NCBI GenBank assembly: GCA_001599915.1 | Contig: BCIG01000021.1 | Span: 310,001-374,000 of the forward strand | Length of the DNA: 64,000 bases | Source of the DNA: Symbiotaphrina buchneri | Lineage: Eukaryota; Ascomycota; Symbiotaphrinales; Symbiotaphrinaceae | Direction: 5' to 3' | Shown here: positions 53,402 through 64,000 of the stretch, in pieces | Layout of the letters: each line of letters starts with the position of its first letter | Position numbering within the stretch: the first letter of the stretch is position 1 | The notes under the pieces: generated by a model | Databases searched by the model: none | Told to the model about the DNA's origin: nothing | Seen by the model: only the letters and a program-made list of their open reading frames with translations | Made by a program: the position numbers and the translations under genes

Positions 53402-54426
53402 CTAAAGGCAGCTGTCCTGACGGCGCGACAGCACTGACGCCTGGAACGTTTGCACAAGATTTTTGTACATGGTTGATGTATCGAAAAGCCGTGCCTGTCC
53501 TCTCGCGATATCTTTGAGAAGACCCTGCGATAGAGGTCTTGCACAGAGATGTCATCGGGTGCGGTAAGATTGTTCGGCAATGCCCAATCCTAGCTTACTT
53601 CACCCTTCATTTGAGCCAACGCTCCTATCAGCACCGGAGCTTGGCGTAAGCTCTCTCAACTCTGCTCTGGCATTAGCACCAATGGCTCCTCCAGGGTGGT
53701 AGAGTCTAAAGATGTCTTTCTGTGCGCCCTGGTGTATTGACCGAGCCACTGCCATTGCCAGTGCGTCACCCAAAGCCAATGCAACGGTAGTCGAGGTTGT
53801 GGGAGCTGGTACGCCAAATGAATCCGTCTCAGTCTCATGGACCGGTGCGGGGATGAGAACAGCGTTGGGGTCGCTGGCGGTTAGAGGGCAGGCGGCGGGA
53901 TGACTGTGCGATGTCATAGCTATAAGGCCAACTGTAGCAGGAAGATGTGTGATCAGGTCATGCAGCTCGATGGTGCGGCCAGAGAAGGAGATGAGCATGA
54001 CGGTATCATTCTGACATTTGTTAGTTGCCATTGAGCAGTGCCAGAATGAGCTCGGCTTACCGGTCCCACAAGTCCCAGGTCACCATGTAATGCCTCGACG
54101 GGATGTAAGAATGCACTCTGAATGCCGAGGCTATTCATTGTCGCAACCAGCTTGTGTCCGATCTTTCCACTCTTGCCAATGCCACTTATGACCAGCTTCC
54201 CACCAGCCATAACAGACTGAGTGATACGAGTGACAGCATTGGCGAAGCCATTCCGTGCAATGGGATCTGTCTGATAGAGCCGAGCCATGCAGGAGAGGGC
54301 CGTCGCTTCGGTAGTGAGGACATGCACGGCCGTATCTAGGATGTCATTGGGCTCAAGGCCTGCATCACAATCGGTCGCCGGTGGAGTGACCGGAGGCAGA
54401 TTCCTAGTGCCAAAGAACGAGTCCAT
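53402..54426 (-). CDS. SIS-domain sugar-phosphate isomerase-like protein (KpsF/GutQ type)
   Basis: SIS domains bind phosphosugars; the bacterial relatives interconvert arabinose-5-phosphate and ribulose-5-phosphate. Exons 54061-54426 and 53604-54010 are secure and carry MDSFFGTRN, the phosphosugar loop VISGIGKSGKIGHKL, HPVEALHGDLGLV, then MLISFSGRTIEL and TSTTVALALGDALAMAV, all family hallmarks. The C-terminus is less certain. Reading straight on gives a stop at 53600. A GTGAAG donor after NEG and an acceptor at 53538 give exon 53402-53537, adding PLSQGLLKDIARGQARLF and a helical tail, total 302 residues; I prefer this. A third reading through DWALPNNLTAPDD also looks protein-like but lacks a good donor. 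No CBS domains are present, unlike bacterial KdsD. The function in fungi is unknown. Confidence 0.75.
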
Positions 54427-54956
54427 GATTGACCGAGATCTGGAAACCTGGAACTGCTGAAGTACTCTTTTCGAGGGTATTGAGACGTCGGGTATGTGCG
54501 GCGCGAGAGGATTCGGCGACGTTTGTCAGCGAGCAGCGGAGGCAATGCTCCAATGGATTGAGAGGGGACAGCAAAGCAGGCAAAGTCGACTAAAATGGGC
54601 GGAGAGATGAATGAGAGAGAGTAAAGGAGCTCAGCGAGCGGGAGTCAAGAAATACATGTTAAAGTGCTGTTTCTAATGAAGCAGGCAGCATCAGTAGTAC
54701 ATAGTAGCTGACGGGCGTCGGTGGAGCCGATGCAGCGCTGATAAGGAAGGGGGGCAAAATGAGCGACAAAGAGCCGCAGCAGACCGGACTCCAGCGAAAG
54801 TCAAAAGGTCTGGAATTAGGATGGACTGGGCCTAGCCTCCAACCTTAAATGATAAAGAAAGCGTGAAATGATGAGCAGCACAAGAACGTTTCAAGGCAAA
54901 CCTGAAGGCCGGAGCGCGTCTGGCCTTATCGATCGCTCCTCACCGCTGCACCTACG
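54427..54956. other. Intergenic upstream of SIS gene
   Basis: A 530-bp stretch holding the SIS-gene promoter (minus strand) and the 3' end of the putative membrane protein. It is purine-rich around 54590-54660 (GA-type runs). No gene is supported. Confidence 0.35.
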
Positions 54957-55283
54957 CTAGGCTGCCTTGGTAGATCGGCAGGGGCCAGGGTCGTGGCGAC
55001 ATTGACGCTTAAATCCAATGATCGAAGCCAACGCGCCCACGCCCATATTGCCCACAAAGTGATACTCGTACAATGCGAAAACCAATGTTCCAAGGACAAC
55101 GACAGGAAAGAACACTTCGACCACTTCAATAATGATGTGGAATTTCTTTGCTCCTTGACCTGATGATAGCAGATACATCAAGCATAGGAGTACGTACGGC
55201 GTACACAGCAAGAGACCCGGCAAAGATAGCCGCGCCAAGCCCAGCACCCTTCTTCTAATGCAAGCCACCCGCTCGGCGCTCAT
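54957..55283 (-). CDS. Putative small membrane protein, structure uncertain
   Basis: An intact 108-codon frame starts with ATG at 55283. It contains hydrophobic stretches LPGLLLCTPYVLLCLMYLLS and VEVFFPVVVLGTLVFALYEY, then a Gly-rich NMGVGALASIIGF, consistent with two or three membrane passes, and a basic Cys/His tail. However, good splice signals also occur inside: an acceptor (GCATTAG) followed in another phase by KKGAGLGAAIFAGSLAVYA, itself a clean membrane helix, and a GTACGT donor with a downstream CATCAG acceptor. A spliced small mitochondrial or ER membrane protein is therefore an alternative to the unspliced frame. No family is recognised. Confidence 0.35.
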   Translation of the reverse strand: MSAERVACIRRRVLGLARLSLPGLLLCTPYVLLCLMYLLSSGQGAKKFHIIIEVVEVFFPVVVLGTLVFALYEYHFVGNMGVGALASIIGFKRQCRHDPGPCRSTKAA

Positions 55284-55698
55284 GGACTAGACCGCTTTCC
55301 GCCTGCCTGCAATGCACCCTGACTCGCTGCACCGGACGATCCGTCTTAACAACCATTGATGTCACTTGCGCGCGTCGTTCTCCGTTCCATGGCTTGTCAA
55401 TGTCCCACATCTGGTGTTATCGTCACAGTCAAGTCTGAATTTCAAATATGAGAGTAACCAAGCTCGCACGATAGCAATCATTGATCATGGAGTCATGTTG
55501 ACTATCACAAAACCAATACTTGTGCCCGTACGCAACGTACGAAATGTAGCCGAACGCTTGAGCCGTCAGATGCCATGATTATTTCCTTCAACAGCAAATA
55601 CCAGCCTCTCAGTTGGGGTTGGTCTTGTACTATCCTTCTTAAAGCCAGGGATCCTATAAGCGTGATATGGCCGGTGTTCTCCTACTATTCTAGTAGGG
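55284..55698. other. Intergenic, 415 bp
   Basis: Between the start of the putative membrane protein and the stop of the Rec114-like gene, both on the minus strand. An open frame MWDIDKPWNGERRA (about 55415 downward, minus strand) might be an upstream exon of the membrane-protein gene, but it is not joined by strong signals. Confidence 0.3.
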
Positions 55699-57887
55699 TT
55701 AAGCTGGATTTCGGAACTCTAGGCCAATTCGACGCCAACTGTTTTCCATGTCTTCGCACAGTTTGAGGAAATTATCATCCAGGATATGCTGGCAGATCAT
55801 TGTGTCGATTCTCGCCAATCGATCGGCTTCTGACAATGCGCCGTACTCTTCGAGACCCCACAATTCGGCCGCGGACATAAAGCTCTGGAAGCGGCGTAGA
55901 TAAGCCTCCGGCAAGGACGCATCAGCCTGCAGTTGAGACCCGACTGCATCTGTAACCCCAGCCCCCCCGGAATGGGATTCCTCAATGGGCGATGTTATCG
56001 AGTGTCCCAAGTCGCCTTGTTGTTGCGGGTAATTGGCTGCGAGGCCATCAAATATATCAATCTGAGTTCTGGGTGCGATATGATCCGGCAGATGTTCCCG
56101 CGTTGTTACAGGCTTCAGTGGAGCAGCAGAGTCGACACCGGAAGGAACCGCTTTTTGGTCGGCTGCCCGAAGAGACTGATCTGCTGTCTCTGGTAGCTCT
56201 TTCGAACTGACACGCGGATGAAGGCTAGCAGCTTCACTCTGTCCTTGAGGTGTGCCAGTACCAGAATTTTGCAACCTGTTAAGCTCCAATATAGAGGACA
56301 AGCCATTACGCTTGAAAGCCGAGTCAGAATGCTGGACCAGTGAGCTAGGATTCTTCAAGGTTGTGGTAGATGGCTGCGATGACGAGCGGCACTTCGGGAA
56401 CCTTGGCAGGAGTTCTTTTGGCGGAGAAGAAGCTAGAGTCGATGATGAGTCCGACATGACAGATACACCTTGCATAGAGGGAGAGGGTCTTCCAGACTTT
56501 GTTACCAAGTTCGCATTTTCGCTGTGAACTATATAATCGGACCCCGGTCGGGCCATCCTGCGACCATCCAGTGCTGGTCCGGACACTGGCAGAGCGTCAT
56601 CCTTCCGGCCTACCTCTCCACCTTTCTTCCGGTTGGTGCTCCCGCTAAAAGGTAGCTGCCGCCGTGGAGGGAGGATTTGGTTCAAGGTATCACCGTAGAG
56701 AGTTGGAACAGTGACTGGCCGCTGCGGGCTTGAAGGCTCAGAATCTGCAAAACGCTGTGAGGAAGAGGTAAGAGAGCGCGCGAGAAGCGAGGGCGTTAAG
56801 GCTTTTGTCTGAGACGAGGTCAAGAGGCCTGTCGCAGTACCAGAGCTTTGATAGGGACTCCGGTCGGTCAATGCTGGAGTGCGTAATAGCTCCGATGAGA
56901 AGCGGAATGGGTCCAACATAAATGGAGATGTGACAGTCTTTGGAGGGGCGGGTGATGGCAGTGAACTAGTGCCGTTGATATGCTGTTGGCATTCACGCCC
57001 TGGATGCCGTGGTCCAAGACGCCCAGGGGGGTCCGACGCTCGGGTCCAATCTGGAGAGTGCTCCGCCCACGCTGTAGAAGAGGTTGCGGGACTCAAAGAT
57101 TTATCAGCAGTGACGGGACCTCTGCGTGGAAGCGCGACGCGATCTTGTGAATGAGAGATGATCGAGGACGAGCTCTGTTCAGAAGCAGGCTGCAGGGCTG
57201 CTAAAAAGCCAGAGGATGGTACACCAACTGGGTTGGCTGCAGGATCGGTGCTGGCGGTGCCATGTTTTGTGGTCTGCATTGAAGGGAAACCGATTTTTTG
57301 GAGTAATGAGATAGCTAAAATGCATTCACTGTCGGTTGCGAATCTGACCTGGAAGCGGCGGATCTGACAAATCTTAAGTCAAGATCATTCCCAAACAATT
57401 GACAGTCACTGGGTTCCTGACCTGGCCTGAGGCAACCGGAAAGCGGAAAGCAATAGCTGGAGGGCGAAAGATCGCTATGATGCTGTCAGGGGTAATCATC
57501 GGACCTGGCTCCAACTGTCCGGTCGCGGCAGCTTTTTGTATTAGTTCATCCAGGTTCAGGTTCTCCTAAACGACAACAACAACAATCAGGTTTTCTCGTC
57601 CCTGCATCTGCTGTGCCTGGACTGTAGCGGCTATTATCACTCTGATTAGATCTTACCATGGTATGGGACCCGAAGAAGACGTTCAACAGCCTCTGCTCCA
57701 GATACCGCCCATCAGCCTGATGCATACGGCCTCTATCAAGGACGAGGACCATGTCATCTCTGTTTGAGTAGTGTGTCCAGAGGGGCTGAGCCTCGCGGCT
57801 CATGGCACTAGTGGTGGCACAAGAGTATTTTGAGAGTTGAAAAGACGTGAATTGTAAGCTTGAAGAGGAAGCTGTGTTGTGAGACAT
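55699..57887 (-). CDS. Rec114/Rec7-like meiotic recombination protein (putative)
   Basis: Rec114 with Mei4 activates Spo11 to make meiotic double-strand breaks. Minus-strand exons 57657-57887, 57422-57565 and 55699-57363 splice in frame to 679 residues. The first ~165 residues are strand-rich and resemble the Rec114 PH-like domain: LQFTSFQLSKYSCATTSA, DDMVLVLDRGR, RLLNVFFGSHTM, DSIIAIFRPPAIAFRFPVAS and a closing strand-helix IRRFQVRFATDSECILAISL LQKIGFP. The large middle is Ser/Pro-rich and disordered. The last ~60 residues are helical (MICQHILDDNFLKLCEDMEN SWRRIGLEF), like the C-terminal Mei4-binding helices of Rec114. Order and length fit fungal Rec114, but sequence conservation in this family is low, so the name is an inference. 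Confidence 0.55.
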
Positions 57888-58451
57888 CCTAGCTAGACCA
57901 TGGGAGTCTCAAGGATGAACTGGCATTGAGGCAATAACACGCTGGAGAAAAGGAAACAAGACAATATCCTTGCAGAATGACGGGAAGATTGTTGATGAAG
58001 AAATATGGTAAGAGAACGCTGCAGACTTATAGGATGACCAAGGATCAAAGGAAACTACTTGGAATATGTAAGAATATTTTATGATGACAGAATCATGAAC
58101 AAAGGTGCTTCAAGTATTGTGGTAAAGGAAATGAGATCAGAGGAGTTCATATGCTGCATGAAATAGAGGGATGCAAGGGCGCGGCAATCGCCGCCGGCAA
58201 CTTTCAGCTCGGTTGTCACGTCTTTCGCGAGCGCATGGGGAATGCCTGTCACGTAAAGTTTCCTGCCGCTCACGTTGCGACAAATATCCTTCTTCAGCCT
58301 GATCAAGCTGTTGCCGCTGCTCTGCATTGACACCTTCAAATCCGTCGTGCGCTATGTGTTGACCTTTCCTGGCTGATCCGAACCTCTTAGCAAGCGGATC
58401 TGGGTGTGAAGTCTTTGCGTCGACATCGTTGAAGCTTTGCGACTTGCCGCA
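57888..58451. promoter_or_regulatory. Divergent promoter: Rec114-like and Rsc9 genes
   Basis: A 564-bp gap between two starts facing away from each other. Minus-strand frames at 58079-58339 and 58137-58772 are open by chance; the latter runs antisense into Rsc9 exons. An AT-rich segment lies at 57960-58130. No motif is identified. Confidence 0.4.
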
Positions 58452-61324
58452 ATGGCGCCGCCTCGCGGTCAACGCGAACCCTCCATAGAACGTACAACTG
58501 AGTATGAAGAGTTCATAAAGAAGTTGACAGAGTACCATGAGCAGCGAGGGTGGGCTATCATCTGCTGGTTCCATAAATCTACTAACGAGAAGCAGCACGG
58601 TCTTCGAACCAGAACCACGTGTAGGCAATAAGCATGTGGATCTGCTTAAATTGTTCAACACTGTAGTTGAACGGGGCGGGTATGATGTAGTAAGCGCTGA
58701 GAAACTGGCATGGAGAAAGCTGGGGCAGGAGTTCAATTTGGGCAACACGAATCTACCGACGATAGCCTTCACTTTGAAGACGGCATACTACAAGAACCTC
58801 GCGTATGACTACATCGATGGAATAGAGCTTTATTAGTGAATTTCTAATGGTATCTCACAGGGCGTACGAGATATCGACCATTCACAAGAAAACACCACCG
58901 CCAAAGGAAATACTTGAGGACGTGTCTGCCGCGGGAGGCGATCTGCTGAATCGGACGGTGGAGAGCTACGCTGCAACAAGAGGAAAGGGACTGCAGGATG
59001 TGGATGACGGAAGTGACACGGAGCAAAGAACTCCGAAGGAAGAGAAGATGGACCTCGACGAGCCAACCAGCGGTGGGGGAAGAGTCACCAGGGGTCTACG
59101 CCAGGCGCCACCTCAACGAGTCCTGTTCCAACCAGAAGTCTCATCACGGCAAACAAGGCACTCTTCGGGCAATGCTTCTTCCCCTCAGCCTCCTGCTTCT
59201 TCGACAACTGCTTACAACAACCTGGCATCGAATCCTAACAGTGCATCTTTCAATATTGACAAATACGAGCCGAGGGCGCAGATGCCATTGACCCTTCGCC
59301 CCGTGGTCACACCTGGCAATAATCGTTCACTCTTTGAGAAGCTAAGAAAGGAACGCCTCGCGCAAAAGAACGGGATCATCGACTCGAACTCGAAGCAACC
59401 TCACCCCAAAGTTCCTGGTGGTATGCATTTCTCCCATTGTTTGATGGGCAATTGCTGATTGTTCAGATGACTTTCCGGGGCCCAACATCTATCTTCGCAA
59501 CCTCAGGTCATTACAGAGCGGCATATTCGAAGAACAAAGATCAGCTTTGCATCATTTCGTCAAGTACTCCTACATGCAAGGAGAAAAGTACAAGTTCCAC
59601 GAGTTCCCTGGCGTAGCAGAAGCGCTACTGAACAAGGCTCTAGAGGTCACCGGCCTCTTCTACGGTGTCGACTGGGAACTCAACTTTGATGACAACCCCG
59701 CAATGAATGGCTCTAGGACACTCGATGCGGTCCATGGCACTAAAGACATACTGGAAAAGATCAAATTATTCAAAGACAATCCCGTTGTTGATGGGTTGGA
59801 AACTGAGGAATTTACGCACAAGCTTACACTTATCATTGAAGCCACCTTGGTCATCCGGAATCTAGTCATGTCTCCAGACAACGCACATTTTATATCGGGA
59901 CTGCCTACACTACGTGATCTCGTCTGCGTCATCCTGACCCTACCGCCCGTAGGGTCAGTTGTGGAACTGAAACACTACGCCCTGGAAATTGCAGAGCAGC
60001 TCACCATGTATTTCTCACTGGCATCTGATGACCCTCTCTACGTCACCCTCCTCGATCAGCTTGAAAGTTTGGACCGTGGCACCATCATAACGGCTCTCCG
60101 AGCTATTGGTCGCATCTCGATGAATCTGGAGGAAAACAATCGTCTCCGGGATGTGCCAATTTCAACCGTGAAGAGAATCGCCGACTATACATTACTTGAC
60201 GATGAAGAGCTGGTAGGAGCTTCTTTGGACTTCCTCTATCAGTACACTGCGAGTCCCGATAACGTGGAAATTATGACAAAGAGTATTGATCTGGTTGAAT
60301 TCGTGAATCAGTTGGTTCGACTTCTCAATCATGGGGCAACATGGATTCAGAACAGATCTCTCACTAAACCAGCGGTTTCGGACCCTGCACCTACAGAAAT
60401 CCCAGACACTCCCGCAGATTTATTCGAAGAATTACAGAAGTTTGAAGAACCTCAGCGTAGTTCGAAATGGTATGACTCTTCTCACTCTCTACACCATTCG
60501 TCTTCTGCGGTCCTGACATTGTCCACAGGCTTCGCTGCTGCTTTGAAGAGGATCTCAAAGGCGAAGTCACACAGATACAGCTCTGGCAGGCTTATCAAAA
60601 ACGCTTCGTTGACTCCACACGCGCCCTCCTACCAGCCGCTGAATTCATCAAGAATGTCTCCAATACGTTCACCAATGCAAACGCACAAGTCATTCACGGG
60701 CCGCAAGCTAAGTTTATTATTAAAGGCATCCGACCCCGCAAAGTGCCTTGTAATCCAAGCGGCCAGCCTTACCACCGTTGCTTATGGCATGATGAGAATG
60801 GATCAGAATGTGGGGCGTTCGTCTTGACTTCCGAAAAGTTGTTCAACCATATCCTCATTGTCCATTGTGACATTCCACGCACGGAAGACGGGAAATTCGC
60901 ACCTCAGTCCACAGGGAAGACTTATCACTGCCGTTGGCCTGGCTGCAAGAAATTTGGAAGAACTGGCACGGACTCACCGGCCCTGCTCGGACACCATATC
61001 AGGGTGCATCTACCCAGGAGTACGAACAACAGCGATGGCAATAGCCAGCCCGCCGAATATGGAACGTTTGTAGGCCTGATCACTCAGGTAGACGAACGTG
61101 GAGATGCAGCAGGCCTTCCCCTTACCAGCGTCCTGGTACTTCGCAACTTAGCGAGGAATCTGGCGCGGGTCCCTGTGGACGAGGATGGGGATGAGGCAGA
61201 CACGTGGATGAGCCGTGTCTTTAGCCCGATCAAGTCCGAGCTATTCTTTATCTTGACGTACAACAAGGCTCTGGCTCCATATTTGTACGACTTGACAGGC
61301 ATCATCTCCTCTGGCGGGGGTTAG
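58452..61324 (+). CDS. rsc9: RSC chromatin-remodelling subunit Rsc9 (ARID, C2H2)
   Basis: Rsc9 is a subunit of the RSC nucleosome-remodelling complex. Exons 58452-58549, 58596-58802, 58861-59420, 59467-60469 and 60529-61324 give 887 residues. The N-terminal ARID DNA-binding domain spans exons 1-3: [49 protein letters not shown] and YYKNLAAYEI. A disordered linker follows, then an armadillo-like region ([20 protein letters not shown] onward). Near the C-terminus are an [12 protein letters not shown]-like segment and two C2H2-type zinc fingers, [11 protein letters not shown]...H and CRWPGCKKF...HHIRVH. Intron 1 ends in tandem AAGCAG acceptors (58592 or 58595), so isoforms with one extra Ser are possible. 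Homologues favour the second site. Confidence 0.93.
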
Positions 61325-61593
61325 AGGCGTCCATATCAGTATATCATCCCGGGGCATCAAGTCATAGGCGCACGGGAACGTTGTTAACATTACGGAGTCG
61401 TTCACCGAATTTTGCGGTATTCGTGCACTAGAAAGGACTGGCAAGCGTGGAGTTGGTGGGCCCTGGATTTCCGACAAATATCTATAGATTAGCTCCAGTG
61501 ATGGCTGGTGGACGCCACTGAAGTCAAAAAGTCCAATGATGCATCATTAGCACGTCCCAATTCTCAACGACTTGGTATATTTTGGGTGTCCAG

Positions 61594-62577
61594 TTACGTT
61601 CCCGAGACGCTCTGTCTCCCCTTAAACTTCAGGTTCCTCCATATTAGCTGCCAAACGTCCTTTCCGCCACGGCTGGCGGCATCCGCGCCTAGATAAAACT
61701 GCTCCTCGATGGCTCCTCTATTCTCTCCACCTGCTAGTTTGACCAGATTGACAGGCGTCCAACCACCCTTCTGCAAACGCCTAAGCTCGCCATAGCGCGC
61801 CTTCACCAGCTTTGGGCCACCGTACCAATTCATCTTCGAGATGTAGAGTTCTGTCGATGTGGGCAGGTTGCGTACAAACTGGAGCAATGCTTCCCGCGAG
61901 TGCCTTGCTGATAGTGGAAGCTGCAGGTGTACAGTACTAACGAAGGCGCGGGTGGTTGGATGAACGAAGGAGAAGGGAATCAGGCCAGTCACAATAGCTT
62001 TAGAGAAGTAGAAATCTCAGTAAAGATGCAGGAGACGGAGCATGGGTACATAAATGGATGAGAGAAGCGGAACCCAGAACAAGGTCCGTAATTCACTAAG
62101 ACTTACCAATGCCGACCATATGTAAGGGTACATCAGGAGCTTGGAAGTAGGATGGTGCTACCACGAGAGCGGAGAATGCAAACAGAATCACGGTGCTCAG
62201 TTTGAGACATCCAATGAAGACGATTCTCCCTGTGCCAGCATGAAAGACCAGCAGACGCTCAGGGTAGACTTCAAGAATTAGCACAGTCCGTAACAGAGCC
62301 TTCAGCGTGGCGAACACGTACCTGGCTTCCCTGGCGCCTCGCCGACGGATTTTATTTTAGGCGCATCCTCATACGTGCGCCGCGAGGTGCTAAATAGACG
62401 TTTGATAGGCCGCTGATGCTTAACTGGGGATATAGGTTGATTTGCACGAGCAATACATCTCAAAAAAGGCTTCTGGACATAGTGCAAATGACGAATTGAA
62501 CTGAAGGGACGGAGGGAGTGGGTATGCCGCGTATTGCAGAAGAGCAATTTGTAAAGTTGGTTAGTTGGGATTGACAT
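61594..62577 (-). CDS. TMEM70/TMEM223-like mitochondrial inner-membrane protein
   Basis: Members of this family assist assembly of respiratory complexes or ATP synthase. Minus-strand exons 62322-62577, 62107-62268 and 61594-61997 give 273 residues. The first ~75 residues (MSIPTNQLYKLLFCNTRHTH onward) are Arg/Lys/Ser-rich with no acids for long stretches, a mitochondrial presequence ending around RRLFSTSRR-like residues. The family core starts with VYPERLLVFHAGTGRIVFIG, then a first membrane helix LKLSTVILFAFSALVVAP and a second one AIVTGLIPFSFVHPTTRAFV, split by a 109-nt intron. The soluble C-terminal part contains TELYISKMNWYGGPKLVKAR. The joining of exons is well supported by phase and motif continuity; the precise complex it serves cannot be stated. 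Confidence 0.75.
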
Positions 62578-63054
62578 ACTGTGCCTTGCACCCGGAAGCG
62601 GTAGGGCCAAGTGGATGGAGGTCGAGGTCAACGTCGATATAACGCAATTTTCTGTTTGTATGCGTAGCGGAAAGGTCGTCAAGCAAAGACAGCGTTCAGG
62701 GCCGCTATACTATCGAGCTCGCATCACATAGCCATCTATTGACTCGAGTATACCAATGACTGGGTATAAATTGTGTACTGTTACGATGATGCTCCAGACA
62801 CACAGACGATTTTGCGTTCGTCATTTGTTTCCCCAGATTTGGTAAAGTCTTGGCGATATACGAATGAGTGGTGAGTCGTAAATCTTGCCGATCTTTCCAC
62901 TACCAACTCGGACAGGACGAATATGGGGCGGCTCGGAAGTGGACAAAAATTTACAGCATACATTGATCATTGGCATGAAGTAAGGGATCTACGTTTTGAA
63001 TTATACAGGAAGCTCTTCGCTTTGAAGAGGTACAATTGCCCCGGCAGTGATCCA
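62578..63054. other. Intergenic between TMEM70-like gene and complex I subunit
   Basis: Both neighbours are on the minus strand, so this 477-bp gap holds the promoter of the TMEM70-like gene and the 3' end of the complex I gene. A TATAAATT stretch occurs at 62765 on the plus strand. A 60-codon minus-strand frame (62781-62963) shows no recognisable product. Confidence 0.4.
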
Positions 63055-64000
63055 CTATTTCTTCTTCTCCTCTTCTTTCGGCGGCTCCGGCTTTGGTGTC
63101 GGCAACTTGAACTACATGTATGTAAGCAGGACGCTTTGTCGCCACATATCCAGGGTGACTTACAGTATCGGGTGTGCGGTCGTGCCCTGGACCAACCTGT
63201 TCCCAAGCAGATGTGCCACCTAAGAAAGTTAGCATCCAGTATCTGGCCTCGATATCCTGGTATATCACGGAACATACCCTCAAAGTTACGAAGAGCTTGG
63301 GTCATTTCCAAAGGCTCGACCACAATTCTCTTCTTCTCCTCGTCGTAGCGGATCTCAGTGTACCCGGTCAAGGGGAAATCTTTCCGCAGCGGATGTCCAT
63401 CGAATCCGTAGTCGGTCATGATGCGTCGCAAATCTGGGTGTCCAACGAAAAAGACGCCGAACAGATCATATACTTCTCTCTCGTACCAATTCGCCCCATC
63501 ATAGAGATCGGTGATGCTAGGAACCGGCGCTGCTTCATCTGCGTACGTCTTGACACAGATTCTCGAGTTGTAGCGAATGCTGAGGAGGTGGTAGACCACC
63601 TCGAACCGTTGATCGCGTGTTGGATAATCGACAGCAGTGACGTCCGTGAGTTGTGTGTATTCAGCGGCGGTATGGTATTTGAGGAACGTAAACACGGGAA
63701 TGACGCCAGAAGGAGGAATATAGATGGTAAGCTCATCCTTCCACACGGAGAACTGCTGAATGTATTTTGGCAGACATGAGAGGAGGTATTGACCGTAGGT
63801 GTGGAGGCTCTGCGACTTTTCCTCGTACTTGTCTGCCGGGTTGACAATGGGAGCATGCAGTTTACCCAAAGCTGGACGCCATGTTAGCAATTTTAAACTA
63901 CCATACACTATCACAAGCTGACATACGTGGACGTTCCGCAAATCGCATATTGGGCAACGCATCTTGAGACGCAATTGTCTTGTGCCGTATGGAGGTTGCT
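63055..64000 (-). CDS. ndufs3: NADH:ubiquinone oxidoreductase 30-kDa subunit (NDUFS3), 5' end cut off
   Basis: A core subunit of the peripheral arm of mitochondrial complex I. Minus-strand exons seen are 63927-64000 (incomplete, continues beyond the window), 63278-63871, 63164-63219 and 63055-63111. The partial first exon encodes part of the presequence and [16 protein letters not shown]. The main exon starts [20 protein letters not shown] and contains the complex I 30-kDa signature [20 protein letters not shown] followed by [20 protein letters not shown]. The short third exon gives [19 protein letters not shown] and the last [18 protein letters not shown]. All introns are 52-58 nt. The start codon and N-terminal transit peptide lie outside the window. 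Confidence 0.97.

Noticed and set aside
58137-58772. 211-codon minus-strand frame
   Set aside because: It is antisense to the ARID exons of Rsc9 and shows no protein signal of its own.

Overview
The window is nuclear DNA from a filamentous ascomycete, most likely an Aspergillus-like member of the Eurotiales. This rests on densely packed genes on both strands, many introns of about 45-110 nt with GTRNGT donors and RCTRAC-type branch sites, a fungal Zn2Cys6 regulator, and proteins that read like their Aspergillus counterparts. There is no bacterial operon structure, no CRISPR array, and no transposon or virus-like element that I can recognise. All exon models come from reading splice signals and frame by eye; there is no transcript evidence.

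Layout. 0.3-12.7 kb: a giant HECT ubiquitin ligase (Tom1/HUWE1 type). 13.5-17.2 kb: PRPP synthetase, ribosomal protein S6 and Ctf8 of the Ctf18 clamp loader. 17.5-21.6 kb: a Zn2Cys6 transcription factor followed by a Gfo/Idh/MocA oxidoreductase. 21.8-27.5 kb: a small conserved membrane protein, cytosolic leucyl-tRNA synthetase and an extended SDR (epimerase type). 28.1-33.8 kb: an orphan exon-like frame, frataxin, the diphthamide protein Dph3, two weakly supported genes (one carrying an in-frame 24-bp minisatellite) and a 69-residue protein. 34.3-42.9 kb: a run of sugar-acid/polyol enzymes. 43.2-52.9 kb: a coiled-coil protein, a bromodomain protein, a 65-residue ORF, the DEAD-box helicase Mak5 and the tRNA methyltransferase Trm7. 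53.4-64.0 kb: a SIS-domain protein, a putative small membrane protein, a Rec114/Rec7-like meiotic protein, the Rsc9 chromatin subunit, a TMEM70-like mitochondrial protein and the 30-kDa subunit of complex I, whose 5' end lies outside the window.

Most genes are unlinked housekeeping functions. The clearest functional grouping is at 34.3-41.4 kb. Two divergent gene pairs encode a Zn sorbitol/idonate-type dehydrogenase with a gluconate-5-dehydrogenase/KduD-type SDR, and myo-inositol oxygenase with an aldo-keto reductase. These activities fit a route from myo-inositol through D-glucuronate and L-gulonate to L-idonate, 5-keto-D-gluconate and D-gluconate. The two divergent promoters share a CCGGCGTSACG sequence, and the MIOX/AKR promoter also holds nested inverted repeats. 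I regard this as a probable catabolic cluster with at least one step (2-keto-L-gulonate formation/reduction) not encoded here.
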